A stretch of DNA of 64,000 nt from an uncultured Eubacteriales bacterium (lineage in GTDB: Bacteria > Bacillota > Clostridia > Oscillospirales > Oscillospiraceae). The stretch is taken from the NCBI GenBank assembly GCA_905205195.1, contig CAJLCS010000001.1:14080-78079 (forward strand), written 5' to 3'. The notes under the pieces are model-generated. The model ran no database searches and was not told the origin of the DNA. It worked only from the letters and a program-made list of their open reading frames with translations. The position numbers and the translations under genes were made by a program. Positions 1 through 9,918 of this stretch are shown one piece after another (position 1 is the first letter of the stretch; each line of letters begins with the position of its first letter).

Positions 1-308
1 TGGTGGCCGTCATGCCCGGCGATATCCGCACCGGCTTCACCGCCGCCCGGAAGAAATGCCCGGTGGGAGACGACGTCTACAGCGGCCGGATCGCTCGGAG
101 CGTGGCCGTTATGGAGCATGACGAGCAGACCGGCATGGATCCGGCCAAGGCGGGGCGCTATATCGCGTCGCTGGCCCTGCGCCGCCGGGTCAAGCCGGAG
201 TACGCCATCGGAGTTACCTACAAATTCCTCTCCCTTGTGGCCAAATACCTGCCCAGCCGCCCGAAAATCCGCCTGATCGGCGCACTTTACGGCGGAAAAT
301 CCAAATAA
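1..308 (+). CDS. SDR family NAD(P)-dependent oxidoreductase, C-terminal part (cut by window edge)
   Basis: This is the last ~100 residues of a short-chain dehydrogenase/reductase; the Rossmann core and catalytic Tyr-Lys lie upstream of the window. The visible sequence opens with the family's post-catalytic Pro-Gly segment (VAVMPGDIRTGFT), the loop that closes over the nicotinamide and substrate. A basic tail (YLPSRPKIRLIGALYGGKSK) resembles SDR proteins that act on lipid-like substrates, but the substrate cannot be named from this fragment. The gene ends at a TAA followed by a strong hairpin terminator. Confidence 0.75.
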   Translation, partial: VAVMPGDIRTGFTAARKKCPVGDDVYSGRIARSVAVMEHDEQTGMDPAKAGRYIASLALRRRVKPEYAIGVTYKFLSLVAKYLPSRPKIRLIGALYGGKSK

Positions 309-312
309 AACG

Positions 313-354
313 CCGTCCCCGCTGCATCAGTTTTGCAGCGGGGACGGTATTTTT
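313..354 (+). terminator. Rho-independent terminator after the SDR gene
   Basis: A 14-bp perfect stem (CCGTCCCCGCTGCA at 313-326 paired with 334-347) is followed by a T-rich tract. It closes the SDR transcript and lies between convergent genes. Confidence 0.85.
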
Positions 355-362
355 GCGGTACC

Positions 363-686
363 TTAGAACATGACGACCAGCAGCATCTTGAACCGGGCCT
401 TGCCGTACACCGCATGGGGGTGGCCGGCGGGCATGACGATGGAGTCGCCTTCGTGAAGCTCGTAGGCCACGCCGTCGATGGTGACCTGGCCTACGCCGTC
501 CAGGCAGGTGACAAAGGCATCGCCGCCAGACTTATGGCTGCTGATTTCTTCGCCCTGATCGAAGGAGAACAGGGTGACGCTGACGGCGTCGTTCTGGGCC
601 AGCGTCCGGCTGACCACCTGACCCTCCTGATAGGCAATCTGGTCCTTCAGCTTCAGGACCTCGGCTTTGGAAATGTTCTTCATCAT
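363..686 (-). CDS. Single-domain cupin protein
   Basis: A 107-aa protein that is one cupin beta-barrel. Motif 1 (GEEISSHKSGGDAFVTCLDG) keeps a His and the spacing of the metal-binding motif. Motif 2 (GDSIVMPAGHPHAVYG) keeps a His. Small stand-alone cupins of this type bind a metal or small ligand and often act in stress or sugar metabolism; the ligand is unknown here. The start follows a GGGAGGAACCCATC ribosome site; a second Met directly after it is the only alternative. Two adjacent palindromes lie 57-83 bp upstream and may be its operator. Confidence 0.8.
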   Translation of the reverse strand: MMKNISKAEVLKLKDQIAYQEGQVVSRTLAQNDAVSVTLFSFDQGEEISSHKSGGDAFVTCLDGVGQVTIDGVAYELHEGDSIVMPAGHPHAVYGKARFKMLLVVMF

Positions 687-742
687 TGATGGGTTCCTCC
701 CTAAGGCAGTTTTTCACTCTGATGATCAGGATACCCCATTTT

Positions 743-769
743 TGATAGCTTATCAGTTGGAATTCCAAC
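743..769. promoter_or_regulatory. Two adjacent perfect palindromes upstream of the cupin gene
   Basis: TGATAGCTTATCA (743-755) is directly followed by the 14-bp perfect palindrome GTTGGAATTCCAAC (756-769). They sit in the spacer between ftsH and the cupin gene, in the promoter region of the latter. They look like operator half-sites for a dimeric regulator, which is not encoded nearby. Confidence 0.5.
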
Positions 770-838
770 AAAGATGCGCTTTTTGACGCGCTTGGCGCTC
801 CCTCCGAGAGCGCTATCGCCGCAGGCAACTGAGAGGGC

Positions 839-2752
<1,914 letters not shown>

Positions 2753-2792
2753 GATAGGACCTCCCTCTCATAGCTTGCTTTTCGATTACAGT

Positions 2793-2821
2793 ATCATAGC
2801 ATATTTTCTGCCGGGCTGCAA
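2793..2821 (-). promoter_or_regulatory. Promoter for ftsH
   Basis: On the minus strand TTGCAG (2816-2821), a 17-nt spacer ending in TGC, then TATGAT (2793-2798): a sigma-A type promoter with extended -10 about 40 bp upstream of the ftsH start. Confidence 0.7.
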
Positions 2822-2882
2822 TGAAGGATACGGGGATTTTCGGTAAATTTTCTGTTAATTCCGGCGGCGGGAAAAATACCAG

Positions 2883-2911
2883 TTGTGGCGGGCCGGAAAA
2901 TCTGATATAAT
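2883..2911 (+). promoter_or_regulatory. Promoter for rlmB
   Basis: TTGTGG (2883-2888), 17-nt spacer, TATAAT (2906-2911), about 50 bp upstream of the rlmB start. Confidence 0.65.
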
Positions 2912-2962
2912 GACAGTGTCTGTAGAAAAAACGGACAGGACAAGGGATGGAGATGAAATTCG

Positions 2963-3778
2963 ATGAGGGAAAACCGCCCGAACGATCAAAGAAAACGGCG
3001 GCCGGCTCCGGCACCGGCGCCTGAAGAAAATGAAGGCCAGCTGGAGGGCCGCAATGCCCTGGCCGAAGCGCTGAAAAGCGGCCGCACCATCGACAAGGTG
3101 CTCATTGCCTCCGGCGAAATCGACCGGGGCTTGCAGCGCCTGGCGGCGGAGGCCAAGGAGGCCGGCGCCGTGGTGGTGCCGGTGGACCGGCGCAAGCTGG
3201 ATGCCATGAGCCTGACCCATGCCCATCAGGGCGTGATTACGCTGGCGGCGGCCCACGCCTACAGCACCGTGGACGAAATGCTGGAGCTGGCCGCTTCCCG
3301 GGGGGAAGCGCCGCTGCTGGTGGTCTGCGACGAGCTGACCGACCCCCACAATCTGGGCGCCATTCTGCGCAGCGCCGAGTGCGCCGGTGCCCACGGCGTC
3401 ATTATTCCCAAGCGGCGCAGCGTGGGGCTGACGGCCGTGGTGGCCAAGGCCTCCGCCGGTGCGGTGGAATATATGAAGGTGGCCCGGGTGACCAACGTGA
3501 CGGCCACGCTGCAGGAATTGAAGGACAAGGGCGTCTGGGTGTTCGGCACGGCGGCGGAAGGGTCGATTCCCATGTACCGGGCGGATCTCACCGGTCCGGC
3601 GGCCATCGTCATCGGCTCCGAGGGCGACGGCATGAGCCAGCTGGTGCGGAAAACCTGCGACGTCACCGTCCATATTCCGATGAGGGGGAAGATTTCTTCC
3701 CTGAATGCGTCGGCGGCAGCCACGGTGCTGCTGTATGAGGCGGTGCGCCAGCGTCTGACGGCGGAGGGCGGCCAATGA
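2963..3778 (+). CDS. rlmB: 23S rRNA 2'-O-methyltransferase of the SpoU/TrmH family (RlmB-like)
   Basis: A 271-aa SPOUT methyltransferase. A basic, disordered Arg/Pro-rich start is followed by the L30e-like substrate-binding domain (EGRNALAEALKSGRTIDKVL) and the trefoil-knot catalytic domain. All three SpoU motifs are present: DPHNLGAILRSAE (motif 1), IVIGSEGDGMS (motif 2) and IPMRGKISSLNASAAATVLL (motif 3). The family methylates a 23S rRNA guanosine (G2251 in E. coli) or a related site. Its last four bases overlap the next gene's start (ATGA), so the two are translationally coupled. Confidence 0.9.
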   Translation: MRENRPNDQRKRRPAPAPAPEENEGQLEGRNALAEALKSGRTIDKVLIASGEIDRGLQRLAAEAKEAGAVVVPVDRRKLDAMSLTHAHQGVITLAAAHAYSTVDEMLELAASRGEAPLLVVCDELTDPHNLGAILRSAECAGAHGVIIPKRRSVGLTAVVAKASAGAVEYMKVARVTNVTATLQELKDKGVWVFGTAAEGSIPMYRADLTGPAAIVIGSEGDGMSQLVRKTCDVTVHIPMRGKISSLNASAAATVLLYEAVRQRLTAEGGQ

Positions 3779-5877
3779 GAAAGAAAAAGAATCAGGCCCC
3801 GATTCCGGAGACCCCGGCTGCGCCGGTGACGCCGGAACCGGAGGAATTTACGCTGGAGGACATCCTCCGGGAATTCGGCGGCGGCACGGCGGTGGCCGCG
3901 CCCCCTGCGGAAGAGGAAAAGGAAGCACCGGCCGCGGAGGAAACGGCGGCCGCGGCGGAGGAAACCGTGACGGAAGCGCCTGCGGAGGAACCTGCGCCGG
4001 AGGAAACGCCGGCCGAACCGCCCGTTTCCGAGGATACGGTGCGGCTGGACAATCTGGCGCAGGCCCACGCTCAGCCCCAGCCGGAGAAAACGCCCCAGGC
4101 CGGGGAACCGGCGGCGGAGGAGGAAGAAAAGCCCGATCCCTTCACCGCCCAGTGGGAGCCGGAGTACGATCAGCCCATGGGCGAGTATGTGCCGCCGGAG
4201 CCGATCCGCTTCCGGCCCCGCAGCCGCCTGTCCGAGCTGAAGCATCAGCTGGTGGAGGGTCCGGAAAAGCGGTACTATGCCCTCACCGAGCAGGGAACCG
4301 GGCGGCTTCAGCTGCTGATTTTCCTGAATTTCCTGCTGGTGCTGCTGGCTGTCGGCTCGACGGTGCTCTACGGCTTCGGCATGGTGGCGCCCAACCGGCA
4401 GAAGCTGCTGATTTTCGTGCAGGTGCTGGTGATGCTGCTGTCCGGTCTGGTGGGCAGCTACCGGCTCATCGGTGGCGCGGCGGATCTGGTGCTGCGGCGC
4501 AAGTTCACACTGGATACGCTGATGCTGATCACCTTCGCGGTGTGCTGCGCCGACGGCGTGGTGTGCCTGCTGCGGCAGAAAATGCCCTGCTGCGCGGCGT
4601 TCAGCCTGGAAATGCTCATGTGCCAGTGGGGCACCTATCACCGCCGGGTGACGGAAATCGGCCAGATGGATACCCTCCGCAAGGCCACCCGGCTGGACGG
4701 CATTGTGAAAATGCCGGACTATTATGAAGGAAAAAGCGCCTTCCTGCGCCGGGAGGGGCAGGTGGACGAATTTATGAACCACTATCGGGACGGCTCCCGG
4801 CAGGAGAAAACCCTGCGGATGTATGCTTTGATCGCCCTGCTGGCGGCGACGGCCATCGGCGTCACCGCCGGGGTTCTCCACGGGGTGGAGTTGGGCATCC
4901 GGGCGGCGGCGGCTGCGCTGCTGGCGGGGGTCCCGGCCTCCATGTTCATCACGCTGACCCGCCCGGCGGCGGTGCTGGAGCATCGGCTCCACCGGCTGGG
5001 CACGGTGCTGTGCGGCTGGAATGCCGTCCGGGAGCTGAGCGGCCCGGCGGTGTACCCGGTGACGGATGAGGACCTGTTCCCCGCCGGGGAAATGAAGATG
5101 AACGGCGTGAAATTCTACGGCCAACGGGATCCCGACGAGGTGGTGGCCTACGCGGCGGCGCTGATCGGCGGCTGCGGCGGTGCGCTGGCGCCACTGTTTA
5201 CCCAGCTGCTGGACAGCCGCAACGGCCGCCATTATGACCCGGAAAACCTGCGTTATTACGACAGCGGCGGCATCGGCGGCGAGGTCTGCGGCGAGCCGGT
5301 GCTGGTGGGTGCCCAGTCCTTCCTGTACGACATGGGCGTGGAAATGCCGGAGGGCACCAAGGTCAATCAGGCGGTGTATGTGGCGGTGGACGGCCAGCTG
5401 TGCGGCGTGTTCGCCATCAGCTACGGCAAGACCCGGTCCGCCGCGGCGGGCCTGACCACGCTGTGCGCCTACCGGGGCCTGAATCCGCTGCTGCTGGCGG
5501 GGGATTTCATGCTCAGCGAGAGCTTCCTGACCGGGAAATTCGGCGTCAATGCCCGCCGGATCCTGTTCCCGTCCTACGAGCAGCGGGTGGCGCTGGCCCG
5601 GACCGTGCCGCCGGAGGACCTGCCGGCGCTGGCGCTGGTTACAGAGGAGGGGCTGGCTTCGTCGGCTTACGCAGTCACCGGTGCCCGGGCGCTGCGGAAG
5701 GCGGCATCCGCCGGAACGGCGGTACATCTGGCAGGCGGCATTCTGGGTCTGGCCATGATGCTGGTTCTGGCGGTTTTCGGCGCGGAGCAGCTGCTGACGC
5801 CGGTGAATCTGCTGCTGTACGAGCTGCTGTGGATGATTCCCGGGCTGCTGATCAGCCAGTGGACCCGCAGCGTCTGA
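3775..5877 (+). CDS. P-type-ATPase-like membrane protein lacking the catalytic motifs
   Basis: A 700-aa protein of unknown function. Residues 1-125 are Pro/Glu/Ala-rich and disordered. Pairs of membrane helices follow at about 180-250 and 345-400, then a soluble region and a closing helical pair. Several segments match the P-type ATPase order: AGVPASMFITLTRPAAVL (the membrane PxxL-type segment before the phosphorylation site), VYVAVDGQLCGVFAISYGKT and LLLAGDFMLSESF (P-domain core, near 533 and 571) and LTPVNLLLYELLWMIPG (terminal helices). The DKTGT site is replaced by TDEDLFPAG, no TGES actuator loop is visible and GDGxND is absent, so it is probably not an active pump. It overlaps rlmB by 4 bp. 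Confidence 0.6.
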   Translation: MRKKKNQAPIPETPAAPVTPEPEEFTLEDILREFGGGTAVAAPPAEEEKEAPAAEETAAAAEETVTEAPAEEPAPEETPAEPPVSEDTVRLDNLAQAHAQPQPEKTPQAGEPAAEEEEKPDPFTAQWEPEYDQPMGEYVPPEPIRFRPRSRLSELKHQLVEGPEKRYYALTEQGTGRLQLLIFLNFLLVLLAVGSTVLYGFGMVAPNRQKLLIFVQVLVMLLSGLVGSYRLIGGAADLVLRRKFTLDTLMLITFAVCCADGVVCLLRQKMPCCAAFSLEMLMCQWGTYHRRVTEIGQMDTLRKATRLDGIVKMPDYYEGKSAFLRREGQVDEFMNHYRDGSRQEKTLRMYALIALLAATAIGVTAGVLHGVELGIRAAAAALLAGVPASMFITLTRPAAVLEHRLHRLGTVLCGWNAVRELSGPAVYPVTDEDLFPAGEMKMNGVKFYGQRDPDEVVAYAAALIGGCGGALAPLFTQLLDSRNGRHYDPENLRYYDSGGIGGEVCGEPVLVGAQSFLYDMGVEMPEGTKVNQAVYVAVDGQLCGVFAISYGKTRSAAAGLTTLCAYRGLNPLLLAGDFMLSESFLTGKFGVNARRILFPSYEQRVALARTVPPEDLPALALVTEEGLASSAYAVTGARALRKAASAGTAVHLAGGILGLAMMLVLAVFGAEQLLTPVNLLLYELLWMIPGLLISQWTRSV

Positions 5878-5893
5878 AATTTTCCATAAGAAG

Positions 5894-5933
5894 GGGCCTG
5901 CGGCCGGAGCGATCCGTGCCGCAGGCCCTTTTT
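5894..5933 (+). terminator. Terminator after the rlmB operon
   Basis: An 11-bp stem GGGCCTGCGGC / GCCGCAGGCCC (5894-5904, 5918-5928) is followed by five T. Confidence 0.9.
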
Positions 5934-6019
5934 GTCGGTCCCATTCCGACTGCGTCCGCGCGAAAAAGACAGATGTTTATCTGAAAACAAGGATTTTTGC
6001 AAAATGACGAAAATGCCTA

Positions 6020-6048
6020 TTGAAATTCGCATCTCTTTCGTTTATAAT
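6020..6048 (+). promoter_or_regulatory. Promoter for the EF-G paralogue
   Basis: TTGAAA (6020-6025), 17-nt spacer, TATAAT (6043-6048), about 70 bp upstream of the start codon. Confidence 0.75.
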
Positions 6049-6117
6049 GTCTCTATGACGGTGCAAAACCGCAAGACCATTGGAGGGCATTCCTCCCCGA
6101 AAGGAGAAACATCAACC

Positions 6118-8184
6118 ATGTACACAGCAAACGCGATTCGTAATATCTGCCTTCTTGGCCACAGCGGCAGCGGCAAGACTGCCCTGGTCGAGAGCTTACT
6201 TTACATGACCGGCGCCATCGACCGGATCGGTAAGAACGCGGACGGAAATACCGTGTGTGACTATGACGCCGAAGAGATCCGCCGCCATATCTCCATTTCC
6301 GCCGCTGTTGCCCCGGTTGAGTACCGCAACTGCAAGATCAATATTCTTGATACGCCGGGCGGCTTTGATTTCTCCGGCGCCACCATCGAGGCGCTGCGGG
6401 CAGCCGATGCGGCGGTGATCGTCTGCTCGGCCAAGGACGGCATTACCGTCGGCTTTGAGAAGGCCTGGAACTACTGCGAAAAGCTGGGCATTCCCCGGTT
6501 TATCTATATTTCCAAGGTGGATGAGGACAATTCCGACTATAACGCCACCTTCAGTGCCCTCCGGGAGCGCTACGGCAACAAAATCGCCCCGGTGGTGGTG
6601 CCCATCTGGAACGGTGCCAAGAAGGTCACCGGCATCATCGACGTGCTCAACAAGCGGGCCTACGAGATGCAGAACCTGAAGCGGGTCGAGGTGGAGGTGC
6701 CGGATGAAAAGCTCTCCGTGGTGGAGGAATACAACGACGCGCTGAAGGAATCCGTGGCGGAGACCGACGAGGAACTGATGAACCGGTTCTTTGAGGGCGA
6801 AAGCTTCACCTATGCCGAAATGATCAAGGGCCTGCATCAGGGCGTCACCGAGCTGAGTCTGTTCCCGGTGCTCTGCGGCTCCGGCGTGACCTGCCTGGGC
6901 AGCCTGATGCTGATGGACCACATCGTGGATATGCTCCCCAACCCCACCGAGGGTCGGCTGTATGACGTGGTCACCGCCGACGGCAAGGAAGAGGAGTTCG
7001 CGGCGGCCCCCGGCGGCGTGCCCGTGGCCTATGTGTTCAAGACCGTGTCCGACCAGTACGGCAAATATTCCTATATTAAGGTGCTTTCCGGCGAAATCAC
7101 CCCGGATACCAACCTGGTCAACGCCCGGACCGGCGCGGCGGAAAAGCTGGGCCGCCTGTATACCGTCTGCGGCAAGAAGACCTCGGAAGTGAAGGCCCTC
7201 GGCTGCGGCGACATCGGCGCCATCGGCAAAATGGACCGGGTCAAAACCGGCGATACTCTCTGCGACCCCCGGAAGGTGGTGTCCGTGCAGAGCATTCCCT
7301 ATGCCGAACCCTGCTACTCCATGGCCATTGCCCCCAAGACCAAGGGCCAGGACGACAAGGTGGCGGCGGGCCTGAACCGGCTCAACGAGGAGGATCCCTC
7401 CTTCACGCTGGTTTCCAACCCCGAGACCAAGCAGATGGTCATTTCCGGCACCGGTGACCAGCATCTGGATGTGCTGGTGTCCAAGCTGAAGGGACGTTTC
7501 GGCGTGGATGCCGTGCTGTCCCCGGCGAAGGTGCCCTACCGGGAGCGGATCAAGAAAAAGGTGGAGGCCCACGGCCGTCACAAGAAGCAGACCGGCGGCT
7601 CCGGCCAGTTCGGCGACGTGTGGATTCGCTTTGAGCCTCAGGAAGAGCAGGACGACCTGATCTTTGCCGAGGAAGTGTTCGGCGGCTCGGTGCCGAAGAA
7701 CTTCTATCCGGCGGTGGAAAAGGGCATTCAGGAAGCGGTGAAAAAAGGCCCGCTGGCTGGTTATCCCATGGTGAACCTGAAGGCGGTGCTGTACGACGGC
7801 TCCTACCATCCCGTGGACTCCAACGAAATGGCCTTTAAGATGGCCGCCATTCTGGCCTTCAAGGAAGGTATTCCCAATGCCAGCCCCACGCTGCTGGAGC
7901 CGATCGCATCCCTGAAGGTCACCGTCCCCTCCGACTACATGGGCGATGTCATCGGCGACCTGAATAAGCGCCGTGGCCGCGTCATGGGCATGAACCCGGA
8001 CAACGAGGGCAACACCATCGTGGAAGCCGAGGTGCCCATGGCGGAGATGAGCAGCTACGCCATCGACCTGCGGGCCATGACCCAGGCCAGAGGCTCCTTC
8101 ACCATGAAGTTCGAGCGCTACGAGGAAGTGCCCATGGCCAATCAGGCGCAAATCATCGCCGAAGCGAAGAACGACGAGGAATAA
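6118..8184 (+). CDS. Elongation factor G paralogue (FusA2/EF-G2 type translational GTPase)
   Basis: A 688-aa protein with the full five-domain EF-G layout. G1 is GHSGSGKTA (residues ~14-22), unlike the GHVDHGKT of housekeeping EF-G. G3 is DTPGGFDF (78-85), with Gly82 where canonical factors carry the GTP-hydrolysis His. G4 reads SKVD instead of NKxD. Domain IV keeps the HGRHKKQTGGSGQFGDVW segment typical of EF-G. Such divergent paralogues occur beside true fusA in many Firmicutes and their cellular role is not settled. The ATG at 6118 was chosen because of the AAAGGAG site just before it; upstream in-frame sequence is promoter DNA. Confidence 0.9.
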   Translation: MYTANAIRNICLLGHSGSGKTALVESLLYMTGAIDRIGKNADGNTVCDYDAEEIRRHISISAAVAPVEYRNCKINILDTPGGFDFSGATIEALRAADAAVIVCSAKDGITVGFEKAWNYCEKLGIPRFIYISKVDEDNSDYNATFSALRERYGNKIAPVVVPIWNGAKKVTGIIDVLNKRAYEMQNLKRVEVEVPDEKLSVVEEYNDALKESVAETDEELMNRFFEGESFTYAEMIKGLHQGVTELSLFPVLCGSGVTCLGSLMLMDHIVDMLPNPTEGRLYDVVTADGKEEEFAAAPGGVPVAYVFKTVSDQYGKYSYIKVLSGEITPDTNLVNARTGAAEKLGRLYTVCGKKTSEVKALGCGDIGAIGKMDRVKTGDTLCDPRKVVSVQSIPYAEPCYSMAIAPKTKGQDDKVAAGLNRLNEEDPSFTLVSNPETKQMVISGTGDQHLDVLVSKLKGRFGVDAVLSPAKVPYRERIKKKVEAHGRHKKQTGGSGQFGDVWIRFEPQEEQDDLIFAEEVFGGSVPKNFYPAVEKGIQEAVKKGPLAGYPMVNLKAVLYDGSYHPVDSNEMAFKMAAILAFKEGIPNASPTLLEPIASLKVTVPSDYMGDVIGDLNKRRGRVMGMNPDNEGNTIVEAEVPMAEMSSYAIDLRAMTQARGSFTMKFERYEEVPMANQAQIIAEAKNDEE

Positions 8185-8194
8185 TGCCCCCTCT

Positions 8195-8259
8195 GCGGCG
8201 CGGGAAATCTCCCGCGCCGCCAAACAAAGCCCGCCGCAAAGAACGCAGGCGGGCTTTTT
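8195..8259. terminator. Double hairpin terminator between convergent genes
   Basis: First stem GCGGCGCGGGA / TCCCGCGCCGC (8195-8220), then AGCCCGCC / GGCGGGCT (8228-8255) with a T tract. The second hairpin also has a T-rich tract on the opposite strand, so it can serve both the EF-G gene and the convergent ABC permease gene. Confidence 0.85.
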
Positions 8260-8273
8260 CATGGCTTTTGGGG

Positions 8274-9071
8274 TTATTCCAGGTTCAGGTTCTTGCGGAG
8301 AATCAGCTCCGTCACGAAGAAATAAATCAGATTGCCGATCAGCATGATCGCCAGCGAGATGCCCAGCGAGGCGTTGACCAGCTGCACCGGCGGGTGGGTG
8401 TCGAGATAGGCGAAAAGCACATCAAAATCGGTTGTGGTCAGACGGCTGGCACCGATGGTGGAAAGGGTGGCGCTGACGGACCGGTAAACCACATTCAGCC
8501 CGTAGTAGAACAGCACCGCCAGGAGAATCCGATGCTTGCGGGCCAGATGGCCCACGGCGAGGGACATATAAATCTGCTGCAATCCGGCAGCCACGGAGGC
8601 AATGGTGGTCAGCACAAGCAGTACGACGGTGCCGGCGTTTATGGCGTCGGCGAAGTCCGGGGAAACGTACCGGATGAACTCCTGCACATCCGGGTTGGCG
8701 ACCAGCAGAATCACCAGCGACAGCAGACTGACCAGCAGCGTGCCAAGCTCGCACAGCAGCGCCGTGAGCAGCTTGGACAGCAGCAGCTGCCAGGGCCGCA
8801 CCGGCAGGGTGAACATCAGATACCCTTCCTCCCGCAGCAGGCCCCGGTAAAACCGGACGATGGCGATGATGAAGGCGGCTAGACCGGCGGCGAGCATGGC
8901 AAAGATATGAAGGATCAGCGTCAGCGAGGTGAGAAACTCCCACAGATTCCCCTCCAGCGGCGAGAACAGGGCCAGCCGGTTCAGCAGGGCCAGGACCAGC
9001 AGGGTGGGCCAGACGAAGAGAAAGATGCGCAGGCTGGCCCGCAGGTCGTATTTCAGAAGCTTTCTCAGCAT
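8274..9071 (-). CDS. ABC transporter permease (ABC-2-like), membrane subunit
   Basis: A 265-aa integral membrane protein with about six hydrophobic helices (for example FLFVWPTLLVLALL near the start, ILHIFAMLAAGLAAFIIAIV, TVVLLVLTTIASVAAGL and a last helix near LGISLAIMLIGNLIYFF). The loop FYRGLLREEGYLMFTLPVRPW is typical of ABC-2 exporters whose partners resemble YtrB or EcsA. It starts inside the last codons of the ATPase gene (7-bp overlap), so the two form one exporter. The substrate is unknown; small hydrophobic compounds or peptides are the usual cargo. Confidence 0.8.
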   Translation of the reverse strand: MLRKLLKYDLRASLRIFLFVWPTLLVLALLNRLALFSPLEGNLWEFLTSLTLILHIFAMLAAGLAAFIIAIVRFYRGLLREEGYLMFTLPVRPWQLLLSKLLTALLCELGTLLVSLLSLVILLVANPDVQEFIRYVSPDFADAINAGTVVLLVLTTIASVAAGLQQIYMSLAVGHLARKHRILLAVLFYYGLNVVYRSVSATLSTIGASRLTTTDFDVLFAYLDTHPPVQLVNASLGISLAIMLIGNLIYFFVTELILRKNLNLE

Positions 9072-9790
9072 GACCCGTCACCTCCCATGGGAATGGTCCG
9101 GAAGACGTCCCGGAACACCTCGTCGATGGATTTGCCCTCCCGCTGCCGGATGGCTTCGGCGGTATCCTGGCAGACGATCCGGCCCTGCCGCAGGAAAATC
9201 ACGTCGTCCAGCACGGATTCGATGTCAGAAATCAGGTGGGTGGAGATCAGCACGGTGCTGTTGGGGGTGTGGTTGGCCAGAATGGTCTGCAAAATGAAGT
9301 CCCGGGCGGCGGGGTCCACCCCGGCGATGGGCTCGTCCAGCAGATACAACTCGGCGGCCCGGCTCATGACCAGCAGAAGCTGGAGCTTTTCCTTGGTGCC
9401 CTTGGACATGGTTTTCACCCGGTCGGTGAGCCGGATGCCCAACGTCCGGCACATGGATTCGGCCCGGTCCCGCCGGAAATCCTCGTAAAAATCGTCGAAA
9501 ATGCTGATCAGATCCTTGGTTTTCATCCAGTCGGCGTAATACATCCGGTCCGGAAGGTAGCTGACCACGGCTTTGGTGGCGGGGCCGACGGGATTCCCTG
9601 CGATGGAAACGGCACCTCCCGTGGGGCACAGCAGCCCGGCGAGGATTTTGATCAGCGTGGTCTTGCCGGAGCCGTTCGGCCCCAGAAGCCCCACAATCCG
9701 GCCCGGGGTGAGGGTGAGCGAGATGTGATCCAGCGCCGTCAGGGAACTGTAGCGCTTGGTCAGATCGCTGCAAATGACGAGTTCGTTCAT
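9065..9790 (-). CDS. ABC transporter ATP-binding protein
   Basis: A 241-aa ATPase that pairs with the following permease. Walker A is GPNGSGKT, the signature region reads MSKGTKEKLQLLLVMSR (a degenerate LSGGQ, as in YtrB/BcrA-type exporters), Walker B is LYLLDEPIAG and the switch His sits in STHLISDIE. The chosen ATG (9790) follows GGAGGACTCCGC; an in-frame ATG 18 bp further upstream overlaps that ribosome site and is unlikely. No GntR regulator precedes it, unlike many YtrB operons. Confidence 0.93.
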   Translation of the reverse strand: MNELVICSDLTKRYSSLTALDHISLTLTPGRIVGLLGPNGSGKTTLIKILAGLLCPTGGAVSIAGNPVGPATKAVVSYLPDRMYYADWMKTKDLISIFDDFYEDFRRDRAESMCRTLGIRLTDRVKTMSKGTKEKLQLLLVMSRAAELYLLDEPIAGVDPAARDFILQTILANHTPNSTVLISTHLISDIESVLDDVIFLRQGRIVCQDTAEAIRQREGKSIDEVFRDVFRTIPMGGDGSC

Positions 9791-9844
9791 GCGGAGTCCT
9801 CCATTCATGACAGATTCGCGCGCGGAATAACAGGATTCATCTTT

Positions 9845-9873
9845 ATCTTATCGTTTCATACAAAAAATGTCAA
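9845..9873 (-). promoter_or_regulatory. Promoter for the ABC exporter pair
   Basis: Minus-strand TTGACA (9868-9873), 17-nt spacer, TAAGAT (9845-9850), about 55 bp before the ATPase start. Confidence 0.75.
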
Positions 9874-9918
9874 GTATTTTCCCGGCGCAGGTCATGAAAT
9901 GGCGGCAGTTTTCCGCGC

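Noticed and set aside
3259..5727. An 822-codon minus-strand frame with Arg/Gly-rich repeats (about 3259-5727)
   Set aside because: Complement of rlmB and the P-type-ATPase-like gene; the apparent repeats reflect the Pro/Glu/Ala codon runs of the real gene.
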